Origin: CAZCDS01 sp964497585
Lineage (GTDB): Bacteria; Desulfobacterota; Desulfomonilia; Desulfomonilales; Desulfomonilaceae
Length of the DNA stretch: 36,478 bases
Assembly (NCBI GenBank): GCA_964497585.1
Contig: CAZCDS010000066.1
Span: 1-36,478, forward strand
Direction: 5' to 3'
Made by a program: the position numbers and the translations under genes. Shown piece after piece: positions 17,301 to 27,500 of this stretch. The notes under the pieces were generated by a model. The model had not been told where the DNA came from. It was given only the letters and a program-made list of their open reading frames with translations, and made no database searches. Numbering within the stretch: the stretch's first letter is position 1; each line of letters opens with the position of its first letter.

Positions 17301-17724
17301 CTGCACGGATTGCCCTTACCGGGTCGTCCTCGTGAGATTGGGGCACTCCGAACAGAGCCAATACCCCGTCTCCTGCGAATCGCTCGATGAAGCCGTCATA
17401 TTTCCCAACAATCCCCCTGACTCCATCGAAGATGCGGCTGGTTATCTCTTTGACATCCTCCGGGTCGAGCCTCTCTGTCATCGCAGTGTACCCGGAGAGA
17501 TCTGAGAACAGGGCGGTCACCTGTTTGCGTTCCGCATCGGCGGGTGCGCCTGTGGTCACGACTGGTGCCTCGGCTACCAGTTTCTGCCCACAGTCCCCAC
17601 AGAACTTGTCCTCGGGCCCCAAGGCGGTCCCGCAATTCGGGCAAACAAGCAGTAATTCAGCCCCACACTCCCTGCAAAACTTCTTGGCCTCAGGGTTTTC
17701 TGTTTGACACTTCGGACATTCCAT
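14377..17724 (-). CDS. Array gene 5: zinc ribbon - class III cyclase - ATPase - TPR protein (divergent)
   Basis: A 1115-residue soluble protein. Residues 3-46 form a double zinc ribbon with four CxxC knuckles. The class III nucleotide cyclase domain (about 67-245) has metal-binding D75 and D119 and transition-state residues N195 and R199. The adenine-selecting Lys position is Arg (R115 in ERFAGD). The STAND/AAA ATPase starts at IGRKAELAQL, with P-loop GDAGTGKS (294-301) and Walker B TIFCFEDIHW. The rest is TPR-like helical repeats. It lacks the EKLAKIQKYLP linker of its four relatives and is clearly the most diverged. The ATG at 17724, behind an AAAGGGGGGAG stretch, gives a 35-nt spacer from gene 4 and the family start; the longer frame to 17763 overlaps gene 4. 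Last intact gene of the operon. Confidence 0.9.
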   Translation of the reverse strand: MECPKCQTENPEAKKFCRECGAELLLVCPNCGTALGPEDKFCGDCGQKLVAEAPVVTTGAPADAERKQVTALFSDLSGYTAMTERLDPEDVKEITSRIFDGVRGIVGKYDGFIERFAGDGVLALFGVPQSHEDDPVRAIRAAREIHELVEAMNPEYETKVGAVLSMHSGINTGLTVTADVDPEKGTHGVTGDAINIAARLSDLAKAREIFVGPETYRRAEGHFAFETLEPTKVKGKAEPISIYKVLSVKEEPTKVHRPSGLRADLIGRKAELAQLQEAVERLKQGKGSIITICGDAGTGKSRLVEEFKASLDLGKIRWREGHSYPYSQNIPYFTIMDLMNRAWRIEEGDPRDKIREKIESGVERLLGTREEVAPYVGSLYSLSYPEIEEVSPEFWKSRLFEGIKAIVDALIQYAPTIFCFEDIHWSDPSTLDLLRFLLSDQKYPALFICVHRLPFSLFSAHQMGSLGVPYEEIHLTDLSPSDTLDMVESLLSADSIPVDLRKFVQKRVEGNPFYVEEAINSLVESETLAPDNGSWKLTRPLSEADIPQTVQGVISARLDRLENEMKRILQEASVIGRAFLHEILKRITKIQETLDRSLHGLEMLDLVRVRSVQPDLEYIFKHALTQEAVYNGLLKKDRQEIHERIGLVMEQLFRDRLSEFYETLASHFKQGHSILKAVDYLMKSGQKSLRRYALEESHQYYGEAFTLLADKPDKTRDEKATLVDILVERALVFYYQADYGGMDDLLTPHEDLAVSLEDKSREGMFYAWLGWARWGRGRYREAKAYAEKGLNIGEEIDDHRVIGYACTWLTWICLTFGRLDEALMFGQRAQEISRLIPSDHYLYFKSLGGIAYAHYKKGDRSKALEAGEALVEFGRRHGNLRSVAFGYCFLGQSHLMDGDVSTALEWAKRAAREAQDPLYYHGALCIAGIAYAQGGRFQEAGPPLAEAVTFFRKCRWEWFETVAKIFLSMAWIAQGRMSRGLGLIEECRRACLENERRYFYATSEYCLGKLYLQIAQGEGDLSLSTAIKNIGFLVKSVPFAARKAESHFNKAIEVAEEIGAKAVLGQAYLDLGKLHKAKNRKDNAKECINKAIKYFDLSGTETFLKEARAELESLG

Positions 17725-17759
17725 AGCTCCCCCCTTTGAAGGAACGGCGGGGCCCTGTT

Positions 17760-20700
17760 TCAAGACATCCTCGCCAGCTCCTCCTCAGCCTTCGTCATCC
17801 ATCCATCAGCGCCGCATTCCCTGTAGATCTCTATCGCTTTGCCCAGTTGTTCTTTGGCCTTGACTCTATCCCCTTTTCGTTTGAACAGTTCGGCGTACAG
17901 GGCGTAGTCCCTACCGAGATGGAACCTCATGCTGTTGCGTTCGTCTGCCTCGATGGCCTCTTCAATCCAATGTTGGGCTTCGGAGGTGTGTTGGTTGTCG
18001 ATGTTCAGGAGGATTTCGCCGAGGTATCTGCGTATCCAGCCTGCTAATACATTCCATCGGTTTTCGCTCGTCAAGGAGTAAAGTGATTCCAGCTCAATGG
18101 CCTCCTCGCTGATCATCACTTTGGCCATCGCCACGCCCATTTTATTCAACCGCACCCACGATGGACAACTTCTGAGATCCTGCATAAGGCCCGCTGCCTT
18201 GTCGTAATGGTGCATTGCATCCTTATATTGTCCCATTTCACAATAGAGCTCTCCTAAGAATTGCCGTGCAAACGAATTCCACGAAGAGAAATTGATCCTC
18301 TCGCAACAACGGACTCCCTTCAGAAGATGGTCTCTGGATTCCTGCAACAATCGACGGCTATAACAAGAAACTCCGTGGCTAACGTATGCTAGCCCCTTTG
18401 AATATATGTCTCCGCTTTGCACGGCCGTGCAGACGGATTCCGCCGTATTCTGGAACCCTAGATTGATCGCTCCTTGGTAATAATGAATGAACAAACTTAA
18501 GTTACTCTTCGCCTGTGACAGTCCCCAGACCGAGTTTGCGGCTACATTGATCTCGACTACTCTTTCCAAATAACTCTGCGCCTTTTCAAATTCACAGTCG
18601 CAGGAGAGGGTGATCCCCAACCACAAGTTGGCGAACAGAGAAGAGACAATGTCTCCCTCATCTTCCGACAATTTGAGCGCCTTTTCGAGGTGGTCAAAAG
18701 CCTTGGCAAACTCATCCTGAGAAAGCCAATAAGCTCCAGATATAGCGTGAATCTGAGAAAGGCTCCTCGTATAAGCATGCTTTTCAGCCAGTTCAACTAT
18801 TGGATCAACAGCTTCTTTCGCTTCAGTATGAAGATTCTTCTGCATATAGTAAAGTCCAAGAACCGTTCTTGCATCGATTCTCGCTTTCCAAATCTCATCC
18901 GTGCGAGGCATTCTCTCCAGACAGGCTACTCTTTTCTCTGCATGTGCGATAGCATCATTTACTGAAGCTGTCTTTATTTCTTTCTTTGCCGCCATCTTTG
19001 AGTACTCGGCTGCCTTCTCCCAATTCTCAGCCTTGGTGTACTGCTCGGCCAGCAGTGCACAGTGGTCAGCAACATTATCCTTGAAAAGCGCTTCCATGGC
19101 ATTACCGATCACCGTGTGAAGCTTCTTCCTTCTGTCGGTCAATATGCTCTCATAGACCACCTCACGGGTAAGAGCGTGTTTGAAGACGTATGTGGAATTG
19201 GGATATATTCCTCTCTCGTACAGAAGCTCACCATCCTTGAGAGCAGAGAGGTCGGCGAGTAGTTCTTCTTCGGTTATCCCTGTGACAGCCTTTAGAAGAT
19301 CATGGCTGAATTCTCGCTCTATCACCGAACCAGCTTGAAGAAGAGACTTCTGGCTTTCTGCCAACGCATCGACACGGGCCATGATCACGTCCTGGATCGT
19401 GGAGGGAATAGCAACTTGATCCATGTCTTTGGCGAGGTGATATTTGTGGTTGGTTCGCTGTATCATTTCCCTGTCCGTGAGGGATCGTACGAACTCTTCG
19501 ATGAAAAAGGGGACTCCCTCGGTCTTTTGAAGGAGGAAATCCTCAAGCTCATGGTCGATATCGTCGCTCGCCAGCAGATGGGTTACCATAGCCAAGCTTT
19601 CCCGATTGGACAGGCGGTTCAGATTGATCTGGCTGTGAAAAGACTTGCCTCCCCAGGTGTGCACGAACTCAGGTCGATAGGTGAATATCATCAATACGTT
19701 CGCCCCAGGAATGCTCTCCAATAAGTATTTACATGCCTCCTCTGAGCTTCCGTCCGTCCAATGAAGATCCTCGATGGCCAAGATCAGCGGGCGGATTTCC
19801 GAACCTTTGAGGACGATTCTTATCAATGCCTCACGAATTCTGTCTTTCTTCCCTTCAGGGCTCATGGGAATCTCGTCCATACCGCTTTCTTTGACCCATA
19901 GGAGTTCAAGTAGATATGGGAGCGTAAGCCCTTCATCCGCCCCTAATAGTGCCACTCCCCTTCTTACCTTCTCCGTGATATCCGCGTCCGTGTCTCTGTC
20001 TTCTATGCCGAAGTTAGCCTTGAGTACGTCTATGAGCGGATGGTATGCGACCCCTCTGCCGTAGGAGAGGCACTTCCCTTCAAGGAAGGTCACGTCTTCG
20101 TTTGCCACTGCCTTGCGAAACTCGTATAGCAGCCTGGACTTGCCCACCCCGGCTTCACCAACAATTGAGATGGCTTGCCCTTGGCCTCCCTTGGCCCGCA
20201 AAAAAGCGTCCTGCATGATCTCAAGTTCCCGCTCCCTTCCGACGAAACGAGTAAGCCCTCGTTCAGCGCTTACATCAAACCTGGTCCTTCTCGTGCTCGG
20301 CGCAATGACCCGGTAGGTCTTGAGCGGCTTATCCTTGCCTTTTATCGGTTTTTCCCCCAACGCCTCAAAGCGGAAATACCCTTCGGTCAGCCTGAACGTC
20401 TCCTCCGTGATGTACGTGGTGCCGGGCTCAGCGAGCTGCTCCATGCGGGCCGCCATGTTGATCGTGTCGCCCACCGCAGTGAACTGGACTCGGAGGTCAT
20501 TCCCGAGGGTCCCCACCACAACCGGCCCGGTGTTGATCCCGATCCGAACGAGGATCGGCGGTACCCCCCGTTCCGCTCTGACTTTCTCGCTGAACTTCAC
20601 CATTGACCGGTGCATTGCCAGGGACGACCGGATTGCCCGCTGCGGTCCATCTTCCAGCGCTATGGGCGCTCCGAAAAGAGCGAGGATGCTGTCGCCCCGT

Positions 20701-21128
20701 AGCTCGTTCACTGTTCCCTCGTAGTCGTGGACCTTGTGGATGAGGATCTCGAATACCTGATCCATGAGGGTAAACGTCTCTTCAGGCCCCAGCTTCTCAG
20801 TCAGCGGGGTGAAGCCCTTCATATCCACGAACATGATCGTGACTTGCCTGCGCTCTCCCTCTATTCGATCCCTTTGAGAGAGGACTTTCTCAGTAAGACC
20901 GCTGGGGAGGTATTTCTGAATCTTGGCGAGCTTTTCGTCATAAGAGAGGTCTTTGGGAAAGGTCTCGGTGGAAGAAGTCCGCAAGTCATGGCCGCATTCT
21001 GGACAAAATTTGCTATCAGACGGTATGGGCCCACCGCATGCAGGACAAGTGAGATCCAGCTTTGTCCCGCATTCATTGCAGAACTTGAAGCTATCGGGAA
21101 GCTCGGTCTGGCACTCAGGGCATTTCAC
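17760..21128 (-). CDS. Array gene 4: zinc ribbon - class III cyclase - ATPase - TPR protein
   Basis: A 1122-residue soluble protein. Order of parts: double zinc ribbon (3-45), EKLAKIQKYLP linker (about 65-90), class III cyclase domain (about 95-275), STAND/AAA ATPase (about 290-620) with P-loop GEAGVGKS (324-331) and Walker B LILAIED (about 448-454), then TPR-like repeats to the end. Metal ligands D102 and D146 and transition-state N224/R228 are present. The purine-specificity pair is E142/T217 instead of Lys/Asp or Lys/Thr. The start codon is GTG, with AAGGAAG upstream; the other array genes use ATG. The cyclase part is nearly identical to gene 1, while the TPR part is closer to gene 2. Spacers of 36 nt before and 35 nt after point to one transcript. 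Confidence 0.92.
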   Translation of the reverse strand: MKCPECQTELPDSFKFCNECGTKLDLTCPACGGPIPSDSKFCPECGHDLRTSSTETFPKDLSYDEKLAKIQKYLPSGLTEKVLSQRDRIEGERRQVTIMFVDMKGFTPLTEKLGPEETFTLMDQVFEILIHKVHDYEGTVNELRGDSILALFGAPIALEDGPQRAIRSSLAMHRSMVKFSEKVRAERGVPPILVRIGINTGPVVVGTLGNDLRVQFTAVGDTINMAARMEQLAEPGTTYITEETFRLTEGYFRFEALGEKPIKGKDKPLKTYRVIAPSTRRTRFDVSAERGLTRFVGRERELEIMQDAFLRAKGGQGQAISIVGEAGVGKSRLLYEFRKAVANEDVTFLEGKCLSYGRGVAYHPLIDVLKANFGIEDRDTDADITEKVRRGVALLGADEGLTLPYLLELLWVKESGMDEIPMSPEGKKDRIREALIRIVLKGSEIRPLILAIEDLHWTDGSSEEACKYLLESIPGANVLMIFTYRPEFVHTWGGKSFHSQINLNRLSNRESLAMVTHLLASDDIDHELEDFLLQKTEGVPFFIEEFVRSLTDREMIQRTNHKYHLAKDMDQVAIPSTIQDVIMARVDALAESQKSLLQAGSVIEREFSHDLLKAVTGITEEELLADLSALKDGELLYERGIYPNSTYVFKHALTREVVYESILTDRRKKLHTVIGNAMEALFKDNVADHCALLAEQYTKAENWEKAAEYSKMAAKKEIKTASVNDAIAHAEKRVACLERMPRTDEIWKARIDARTVLGLYYMQKNLHTEAKEAVDPIVELAEKHAYTRSLSQIHAISGAYWLSQDEFAKAFDHLEKALKLSEDEGDIVSSLFANLWLGITLSCDCEFEKAQSYLERVVEINVAANSVWGLSQAKSNLSLFIHYYQGAINLGFQNTAESVCTAVQSGDIYSKGLAYVSHGVSCYSRRLLQESRDHLLKGVRCCERINFSSWNSFARQFLGELYCEMGQYKDAMHHYDKAAGLMQDLRSCPSWVRLNKMGVAMAKVMISEEAIELESLYSLTSENRWNVLAGWIRRYLGEILLNIDNQHTSEAQHWIEEAIEADERNSMRFHLGRDYALYAELFKRKGDRVKAKEQLGKAIEIYRECGADGWMTKAEEELARMS

Positions 21129-21164
21129 TGGTTCTTCCTTGAAATGAGGCGGAGGGGTTCTGCT

Positions 21165-24100
21165 CTATGACAGGCTCGCCAGTTCCTCCTCAGCCTTCGT
21201 CACCCATCCGTCAGCGCCGCATTCCTTGTAGATCTCTATCGCCTTGCCCAGTTGCTCCTTGGCCTGGAAGATGTCGCCTTTGCGTTTGAAGAGTTCGCCG
21301 CAAAGGGCGTAGTCTCTTCCGAGGTGGAACCTCATGCCGTTGCGCTGATCTGCTTCGATGGCCTGTTCGATCCAATGTTGTGCTTCAGAGATGTGCTCAT
21401 CGTCGATATTCATGACGATGTCGCCAAGGTATCGGCGGATCGAGCCTTCGAACATTTTCACTCTATTCCGATCCACGTACCCATACAGAGTTTCCAATTC
21501 GATGCCTCTGCCGGTGTTCAAAACCTTTGCTCGTGCCCAGGCCGTTCCAAGGAGATTCCTCCAGGAAGGGAACAGCTCAAATCGGTCAAGAATTTTCTCA
21601 GCTTCCGAATAGTGACTTGCAGATGTTTCATAGCTTCCAGTGTCGACGCAAATCTCACCCAGGTACCACTGTGCAGAGGCCACATAGACGGGGAAGTTGC
21701 CCCTTTCACTCAAAGCCGTTCCTTGTATCAGATGTCTGTCTGCCTCCTCAAAAGATCCTTTGCCGTAACACGAAATTCCATGATTCATGCACGTGACTGA
21801 TCTCGAAACGATATCACCGCTTCGCTCCGCCAGAAGTACTGCCTCGTAGGTGGTTCGGTAAGCCACATCGATTTTACCTTGCCAGGAATTGCAGAGACCC
21901 AGGAAACTCTTTGAGAGTGCCGTACCCCAGATACTCTCTGCCGCCTTATTGATCTTGAGCATTTCCTGGTAGTGCAACAAAGCATTGTCATACTTGCAGT
22001 CAAACAACATGGCGGTCGCCATAGTGAAGCTTCCAAAGGAGAGAGAGAGTGCGTCACCCAATTCTCTGGCAATCTTGAGAGCGTCCTCCAAGTGCGCGAA
22101 CGCTCCCGGGAAATCCTCTTCCAGCCAGTATTTGGCAGCCCCAATGATAGTATAGATCTGAGCCAGCCTCCGGCCAGAACCATGCTTCACCGCAGCATCG
22201 ACTATCGGGTCAACGGCTTGTTTTGCTTTGTTGATCTGACTGATATGATTGTAATTCAGCCCCAGAAAGGTCCTCGCATCGATGATCCTTTTCTGGACAT
22301 CGACCGTATAGGGTAATCTTTCAAGCGCGGCTACAGTCTTCTCGCCGTGAGCAATCGTATCATTTATTGAGGCTGTCTTGGCCGCCTTTTTCACCGCTAG
22401 GCTCGAATGCTCGGCCGCCTTCTCCCAATTCTCGGCCTCGTGGTAGTGCTGGGCCAACACTGCATACTGCTCACCAATATTGTCCGTGAACAGTTCTTCG
22501 ATGGCATTGCCGATCACCTCATGCAGCCTCTTCCTTCTCTCAGTCAATAGGGAATTATAGGCCACCTCACGGGTCAGAGCGTGTTTGAATACATACGCGC
22601 ATTCGGGGTATATCCCTCGCTCATAAAGGAGCTCCGAATCCTTCAATATAGCCAAACGGTTCAGCAATTGATCTTCCTGGAGTCCCGTAACGTGCTTTAT
22701 CAAGTCGTAGCTGAACTCCCTCTCGATGACGGAGCCTGTCTGGAGAAGCTCCTTCGCGCTCTCGGGCAGGATATCAACCCGCGCCATGATCACGTCCTGG
22801 ATTGTTGAGGGAATGCCCACGCGATCCACGTCCTCGGCCAAATGATATTTCTCGTTCGTTCGCCTAATGATTTTCATATCCCAAAACGATCTCACGAATT
22901 CCTCGATGAAGAGAGGGATCCCTTCCGTCTTCTGAAGTATGAATTCTTCGAGATCCGAGTGGATCTCTCCGGAACCCAACAGTTGAGTCACCAGAGCCAA
23001 GCTTTCCCGATTGGAGAGGCGGTTCAGATTGATCTGGCTGTGGTACGACTTGCCACCCCACGTGTGCACGAAATCAGGTCTATATGTAAATATAATCAAG
23101 ACTCTCGAGCCGGGGATACTTTCTAAAAGATACTTGCTGGTCTCTTCTGAGGTCTTATCCGTCCACTGAAGGTCTTCAAAAGCGAATATCAAGGGTCGAA
23201 TCTCTGAACCCTTTAAGATTATCCGCTGAAGCGCCCCAATAATCCTGTCCTTTTTCGCCTCTGGACTCATGGACAGCTTGTCCACACCACTGTCTCCCAC
23301 CGATAGGAGTTCAAGCAAATACGGGAGTGTGAGCGCTTCATCCGCCCTCAACATTTCCAGGCCACTTCTGACCTTTTCAGTGATCTCCGAGTCATTGTCT
23401 TTGTCTTCTATGCCGAAATTCCCCTTGAGTGCGTCTATGATCGGGTGGTAGGCCACTCCCCTGCTATAGGAGAGGCACTTGCCTTCGAGAAATGTGACGT
23501 CTTCATTTGCAGTGGCCTTTCTGAACTCGTATAGTAGCCTCGACTTGCCCACGCCCGCCTCTCCCATGATTGAGACCGCTTGGCCTCTCCCTGACTTTGC
23601 CCGCTCAAAAGCATCCATCAGGAGTTCAAGCTCTCTCTCCCTTCCGACGAATCGAGTAAGGCCTCTTTCAGCGCTGACATCGAATCTGGTCCTTCTCGTG
23701 CTTGGCGCAAGGACCCGGTAGATCTTGAGCGGCTGCTCCTTGCCTTTGACCTCCTTTTCGCCTAGGGCCTCAAATCGGAAGAATCCTTCAGTGAGCTTGA
23801 ACGTATCCTCAGTTACGTACGTGGTCCCCGGTTCAGCAAGCTGTTCCATTCGGGCCGCCATATTGATGGTGTCTCCTACGGCAGCGAACTGGACTCGGAG
23901 ATCGTTTCCAAGAGTACCGACCACGACCGGTCCGGTGTTGATTCCAATCCGAACCTGTATGGGTGGTATTCCCCTTTCGGCTTTGACTTTCTCGCTGAAT
24001 TTCACCATTTCCCGGTGCATCGCCAGAGACGATCTGATCGCGCGCTGCGGTCCATCTTCGAGGGCGATGGGCGCTCCGAAGAGCGCGAGGATTCCGTCTC

Positions 24101-24533
24101 CTCTGAGTTCATTCACTGTTCCCTCGTAGTCATGAACCTTGTGGATGAGGATCTCGAATACCTGATCCATCAGCCCGAAAGTCTCTTCCGGGCCGAGCTT
24201 CTCGGTGAGCGGCGTAAAGCCCTTCATGTCCACGAACATGATTGTGACTTGCCTGCGCTCTTCCTCGATCTTGTCTCTCTGAGCGAGGATCTTTTCCGAG
24301 AGACCACTTGGAAGGTACTTCTGAATCTTGGCAAGTTTCTCGTCGAAGGAGAGATCTTTTGGTCGAGCTGCGGCGGGAGGACTGCGCAGATCGTGACCGC
24401 ACTCCCCGCAGAATTTGTCATCCGGGAGGTTTTCCGTCTTGCACTGTGGACAGACCAGGACGATCTTGGTCCCGCACTCCCTGCAGAATTTCCTCGTATT
24501 AGGATTTTCTGTTTGACACTCCGGACACTTCAT
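21165..24533 (-). CDS. Array gene 3: zinc ribbon - class III cyclase - ATPase - TPR protein
   Basis: A 1122-residue soluble protein with the array's standard order: double zinc ribbon, linker, class III cyclase, ATPase with P-loop GEAGVGKS, and TPR-like tail. D102, D146, N224 and R228 are kept and E142 takes the Lys position. Position 217 is Ala (QFAAVGD), where genes 1, 2 and 4 have Thr, so this copy may differ in substrate choice or activity. The TPR part closely follows gene 1 (for example AKYWLEEDFPGAF, SFPVYVA-like and LDRFEL segments), while the end of the cyclase domain (KEVKGKEQPLK) resembles gene 2. The ATG at 24533 has GGGAG four bases upstream. The gene lies 36 nt after gene 2 and 36 nt before gene 4. 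Confidence 0.92.
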   Translation of the reverse strand: MKCPECQTENPNTRKFCRECGTKIVLVCPQCKTENLPDDKFCGECGHDLRSPPAAARPKDLSFDEKLAKIQKYLPSGLSEKILAQRDKIEEERRQVTIMFVDMKGFTPLTEKLGPEETFGLMDQVFEILIHKVHDYEGTVNELRGDGILALFGAPIALEDGPQRAIRSSLAMHREMVKFSEKVKAERGIPPIQVRIGINTGPVVVGTLGNDLRVQFAAVGDTINMAARMEQLAEPGTTYVTEDTFKLTEGFFRFEALGEKEVKGKEQPLKIYRVLAPSTRRTRFDVSAERGLTRFVGRERELELLMDAFERAKSGRGQAVSIMGEAGVGKSRLLYEFRKATANEDVTFLEGKCLSYSRGVAYHPIIDALKGNFGIEDKDNDSEITEKVRSGLEMLRADEALTLPYLLELLSVGDSGVDKLSMSPEAKKDRIIGALQRIILKGSEIRPLIFAFEDLQWTDKTSEETSKYLLESIPGSRVLIIFTYRPDFVHTWGGKSYHSQINLNRLSNRESLALVTQLLGSGEIHSDLEEFILQKTEGIPLFIEEFVRSFWDMKIIRRTNEKYHLAEDVDRVGIPSTIQDVIMARVDILPESAKELLQTGSVIEREFSYDLIKHVTGLQEDQLLNRLAILKDSELLYERGIYPECAYVFKHALTREVAYNSLLTERRKRLHEVIGNAIEELFTDNIGEQYAVLAQHYHEAENWEKAAEHSSLAVKKAAKTASINDTIAHGEKTVAALERLPYTVDVQKRIIDARTFLGLNYNHISQINKAKQAVDPIVDAAVKHGSGRRLAQIYTIIGAAKYWLEEDFPGAFAHLEDALKIARELGDALSLSFGSFTMATAMLFDCKYDNALLHYQEMLKINKAAESIWGTALSKSFLGLCNSWQGKIDVAYRTTYEAVLLAERSGDIVSRSVTCMNHGISCYGKGSFEEADRHLIQGTALSERGNFPVYVASAQWYLGEICVDTGSYETSASHYSEAEKILDRFELFPSWRNLLGTAWARAKVLNTGRGIELETLYGYVDRNRVKMFEGSIRRYLGDIVMNIDDEHISEAQHWIEQAIEADQRNGMRFHLGRDYALCGELFKRKGDIFQAKEQLGKAIEIYKECGADGWVTKAEEELASLS

Positions 24534-24569
24534 GGGTCTCCCTCAAGGGCAGACGGGCGGGGTGCTAAA

Positions 24570-27500
24570 TCAAGCCATGCTCGCCAGTTCCTCCTCCGCC
24601 TTCGTCACCCATCCGTCAGCGCCGCATTCCTTGTAGATCTCTATCGCCCTGCCCAGCTGCTCCTTGGACGTGACTCTATCGCCCTTTCGTTTGAAGAGTT
24701 CCCCGTAAAGAGCGTAGTCTCTTGCCAGGTGCCACCTCATACCGTTGCGTTCGTCTGCTGCAATGGCCTCTTCGATCCAGTGTTGGGCTTCGGATGTGTG
24801 CTGGTCGTCGATGTTCAGCAGGATCTCGCCCAGGTATCTGCGCATCCAGCCTTCATACCACCTTACGTTATTGTCAGACATACGCGCATACAGTGATTCC
24901 AAATCGATCTTCGTCTCAACGTTCATCACTTTTGCCCTTGCTAAATCGATCTTACAAAGGTTCATCCAAGAGGGCAGAAATCTGATTTGCCACAGAAGTT
25001 GAACTACCTTCTCACAATGATTCCTCGACCTCTCATGTTCACCCGTTTCAAAGTAGACTTTGCCTAGCCAATACTGTGCCACGGCATTCCACGTAAACAG
25101 ATCAATCCTTCTGCAAAAATTCTCTGCCTGCATAAGTTGCTCTATTCCCTGTTGAAAATACCCTTTTCCAAAGCAGGACATGCCATGGGCAGTGTAGGCC
25201 AAGCCTTTTGAATATGCGTCTCCACTTTCCTCGGCTATCTGCAACGCCTCATAACTGGTTTCGTAGGCCAGATCAATTTTGCCCGAAAAATATTGAACAA
25301 AAACGCTCAGAGTGCTTTTCATAGCTGACGTACCCCAGAGATTGCTTGCCGCAACATTAATCTGAATTGCACGTTCGAAATGGTGAAAGGCTTTTTCGAA
25401 TTCGCAACTGAGAGATAGCGCACAGGCCAGCCAATAGTTTGCCAATACTAAGGAAACAAGGTCTCTTGCTTGCTCCGAAATCTGCAAGGCTTCTTCCAAA
25501 TACTTGTATGCCAGTGGGAAATCTTCCTTAACCCAGAAGCAATAAGCCCCCAAAATAGTATATATCTGACATAATCTTCTCTTGTAGCTGCTTTTCTCTG
25601 CCGCATCAATTATCGGATCAATAGCCTCTTTAGCCTCAAGAAGGTAATTCATTTGAGCTGTATAAAGTCCTAGGACTGTCCTTGAATCGATAATCTTCTT
25701 CTGCCAATCATCTGTGTGCGGCAACTTTTCCAAACAGGCGATTCTCTTCCTGGAATAAGCGATTGCATCATTCAGTGACACTGTTTTCTCGGCTTTCTTG
25801 CGAGCTAGCTTCGAATACTCAGCCCCCCTTTCCCAATTCTCCCCCGCAATATAGTGCTCGGCCAGAACACCATAATGCTCGTCAATATTGGCCTTAAACA
25901 ACTTCTCAATGGCATTCCCGATCGCCTCATGAAGTTTCTTTTTTCTGCCGGGCAAGATGGAATCATAGACCACCTCACGAGTTAGGGCGTGTTTGAAGAT
26001 ACAGGTCGATGCGGGATATATGCCTCGCTCGTATAGGAGCTCAGAGTCCTTCAGAACAGACAGACAGGACAGCAATTCTTTCTCTTGCAAGCCGGTCACT
26101 TCCTTCAGCAAATCGTGGCTGAATTCCCGCTCGACGACGGAGCCTACCTGAAGCACTTCCTTTGGACCCTCGGGTAGTCGGTCAACCCTTGCCATTATTA
26201 CGTCCTGGATCGTGGAAGGAATGGTCACGTCCTGGATGTCCCTTGCCAAACGACATCTGTCGTCCTTCCTCTCGATGACCTTTAGATCGTTAAGGGATCT
26301 TATGAACTCTTCTATGAAGAAGGGAACACCTTCAGTCTTATTCTGAATGAGAGCCTCAAGATCGTTGTCAAGCTCCCTTGAGCCCAAAACGTGAGCAGCC
26401 ATGACGGGACTCTCACTGTCCGAGAGTCGATTCACTGTCACTTGACTGTGATATGATTTTCCTCCCCAGTTCTGCACGTACTCCGGTCGGTACGTAAACA
26501 GCAATAAGATCTTCGCCGCGGGAATGCTCTCCAAGAGATACTTTGATACATTCTCCGAGTTCTTGTCCACCCAATGAAGATCCTCTATGGCTATGATCAG
26601 TGGCCGTATCTCGGAACCGGTAAGGGAAATAACCTTGATCGCCTCAATGATCTTGTCTTTCTTCCCTTCATGGCTCATTTGAATCTTGTCTATGCCGCTG
26701 TCCTTCACAGACAAAAGCTCCAAAAGATAAGGAAGGGTCAAAGCTTCGTCGGCCTCCAACAGTTCCAAACCTTTCCTAACCTTCTCTCTTATCTCTGAGT
26801 CGCCGTCCCCCTGCTGAACATCAAAATTAGCCTTCAAGATGTCTACGATTGGGTGATAGGGAACGTTTCTTCCGTAAGAGAGGCATTTCCCTTCCAAAAA
26901 GGTCACATCTTCGTTGCTTACTGCCTTTCTGAACTCATACAACAGCCTGGATTTGCCAACGCCTGCTTCACCCACGATGGAGACTGCTTGTCCCCGGCCC
27001 GCTTTGGCTCGCTCAAATGCGTCGAGCATTATCTCAAGTTCCCGTTCCCGTCCGACGAACGGAGTAAGACCCCGTTCAGCGCTTACGTCAAACCGAGTCC
27101 TTCTTGAGCTAGGAGCGATCACCCGATAGACTTTGAGCGTCTCCTCCTTGCCTTTGACCTCCTTTTCTCCCAGTGCCTCGAATCGGAAGAATCCCTCGGT
27201 GAGTTTGAACGTGTCCTCCGTGATGTACGTGGTGCCTGGTTCTGCAAGCTGTTCCATCCTGGCCGCCATGTTGATGGTGTCGCCGACCGCGGTGAACTGA
27301 ACACGGAGATCGTTTCCAAGAGTACCGACCACGACAGGCCCGGTGTTAATCCCGATGCGAACCATGATCGGAGCCAGTCCCTTTTCCTCTTTGACTTTCG
27401 CACTGAATTTGACCATTTCTCTATGCATGGCCAGGGATGCACGGATTGCCCGTTGAGGGCCGTCTTCGAGGGCTATGGGAGCGCCAAAGAGAGCCAGGAT

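Noticed and set aside
16759..17505. Plus-strand frame of 248 codons opposite array gene 5
   Set aside because: Antisense to the P-loop and cyclase region, which has clear motifs; no ribosome-binding site for the frame.
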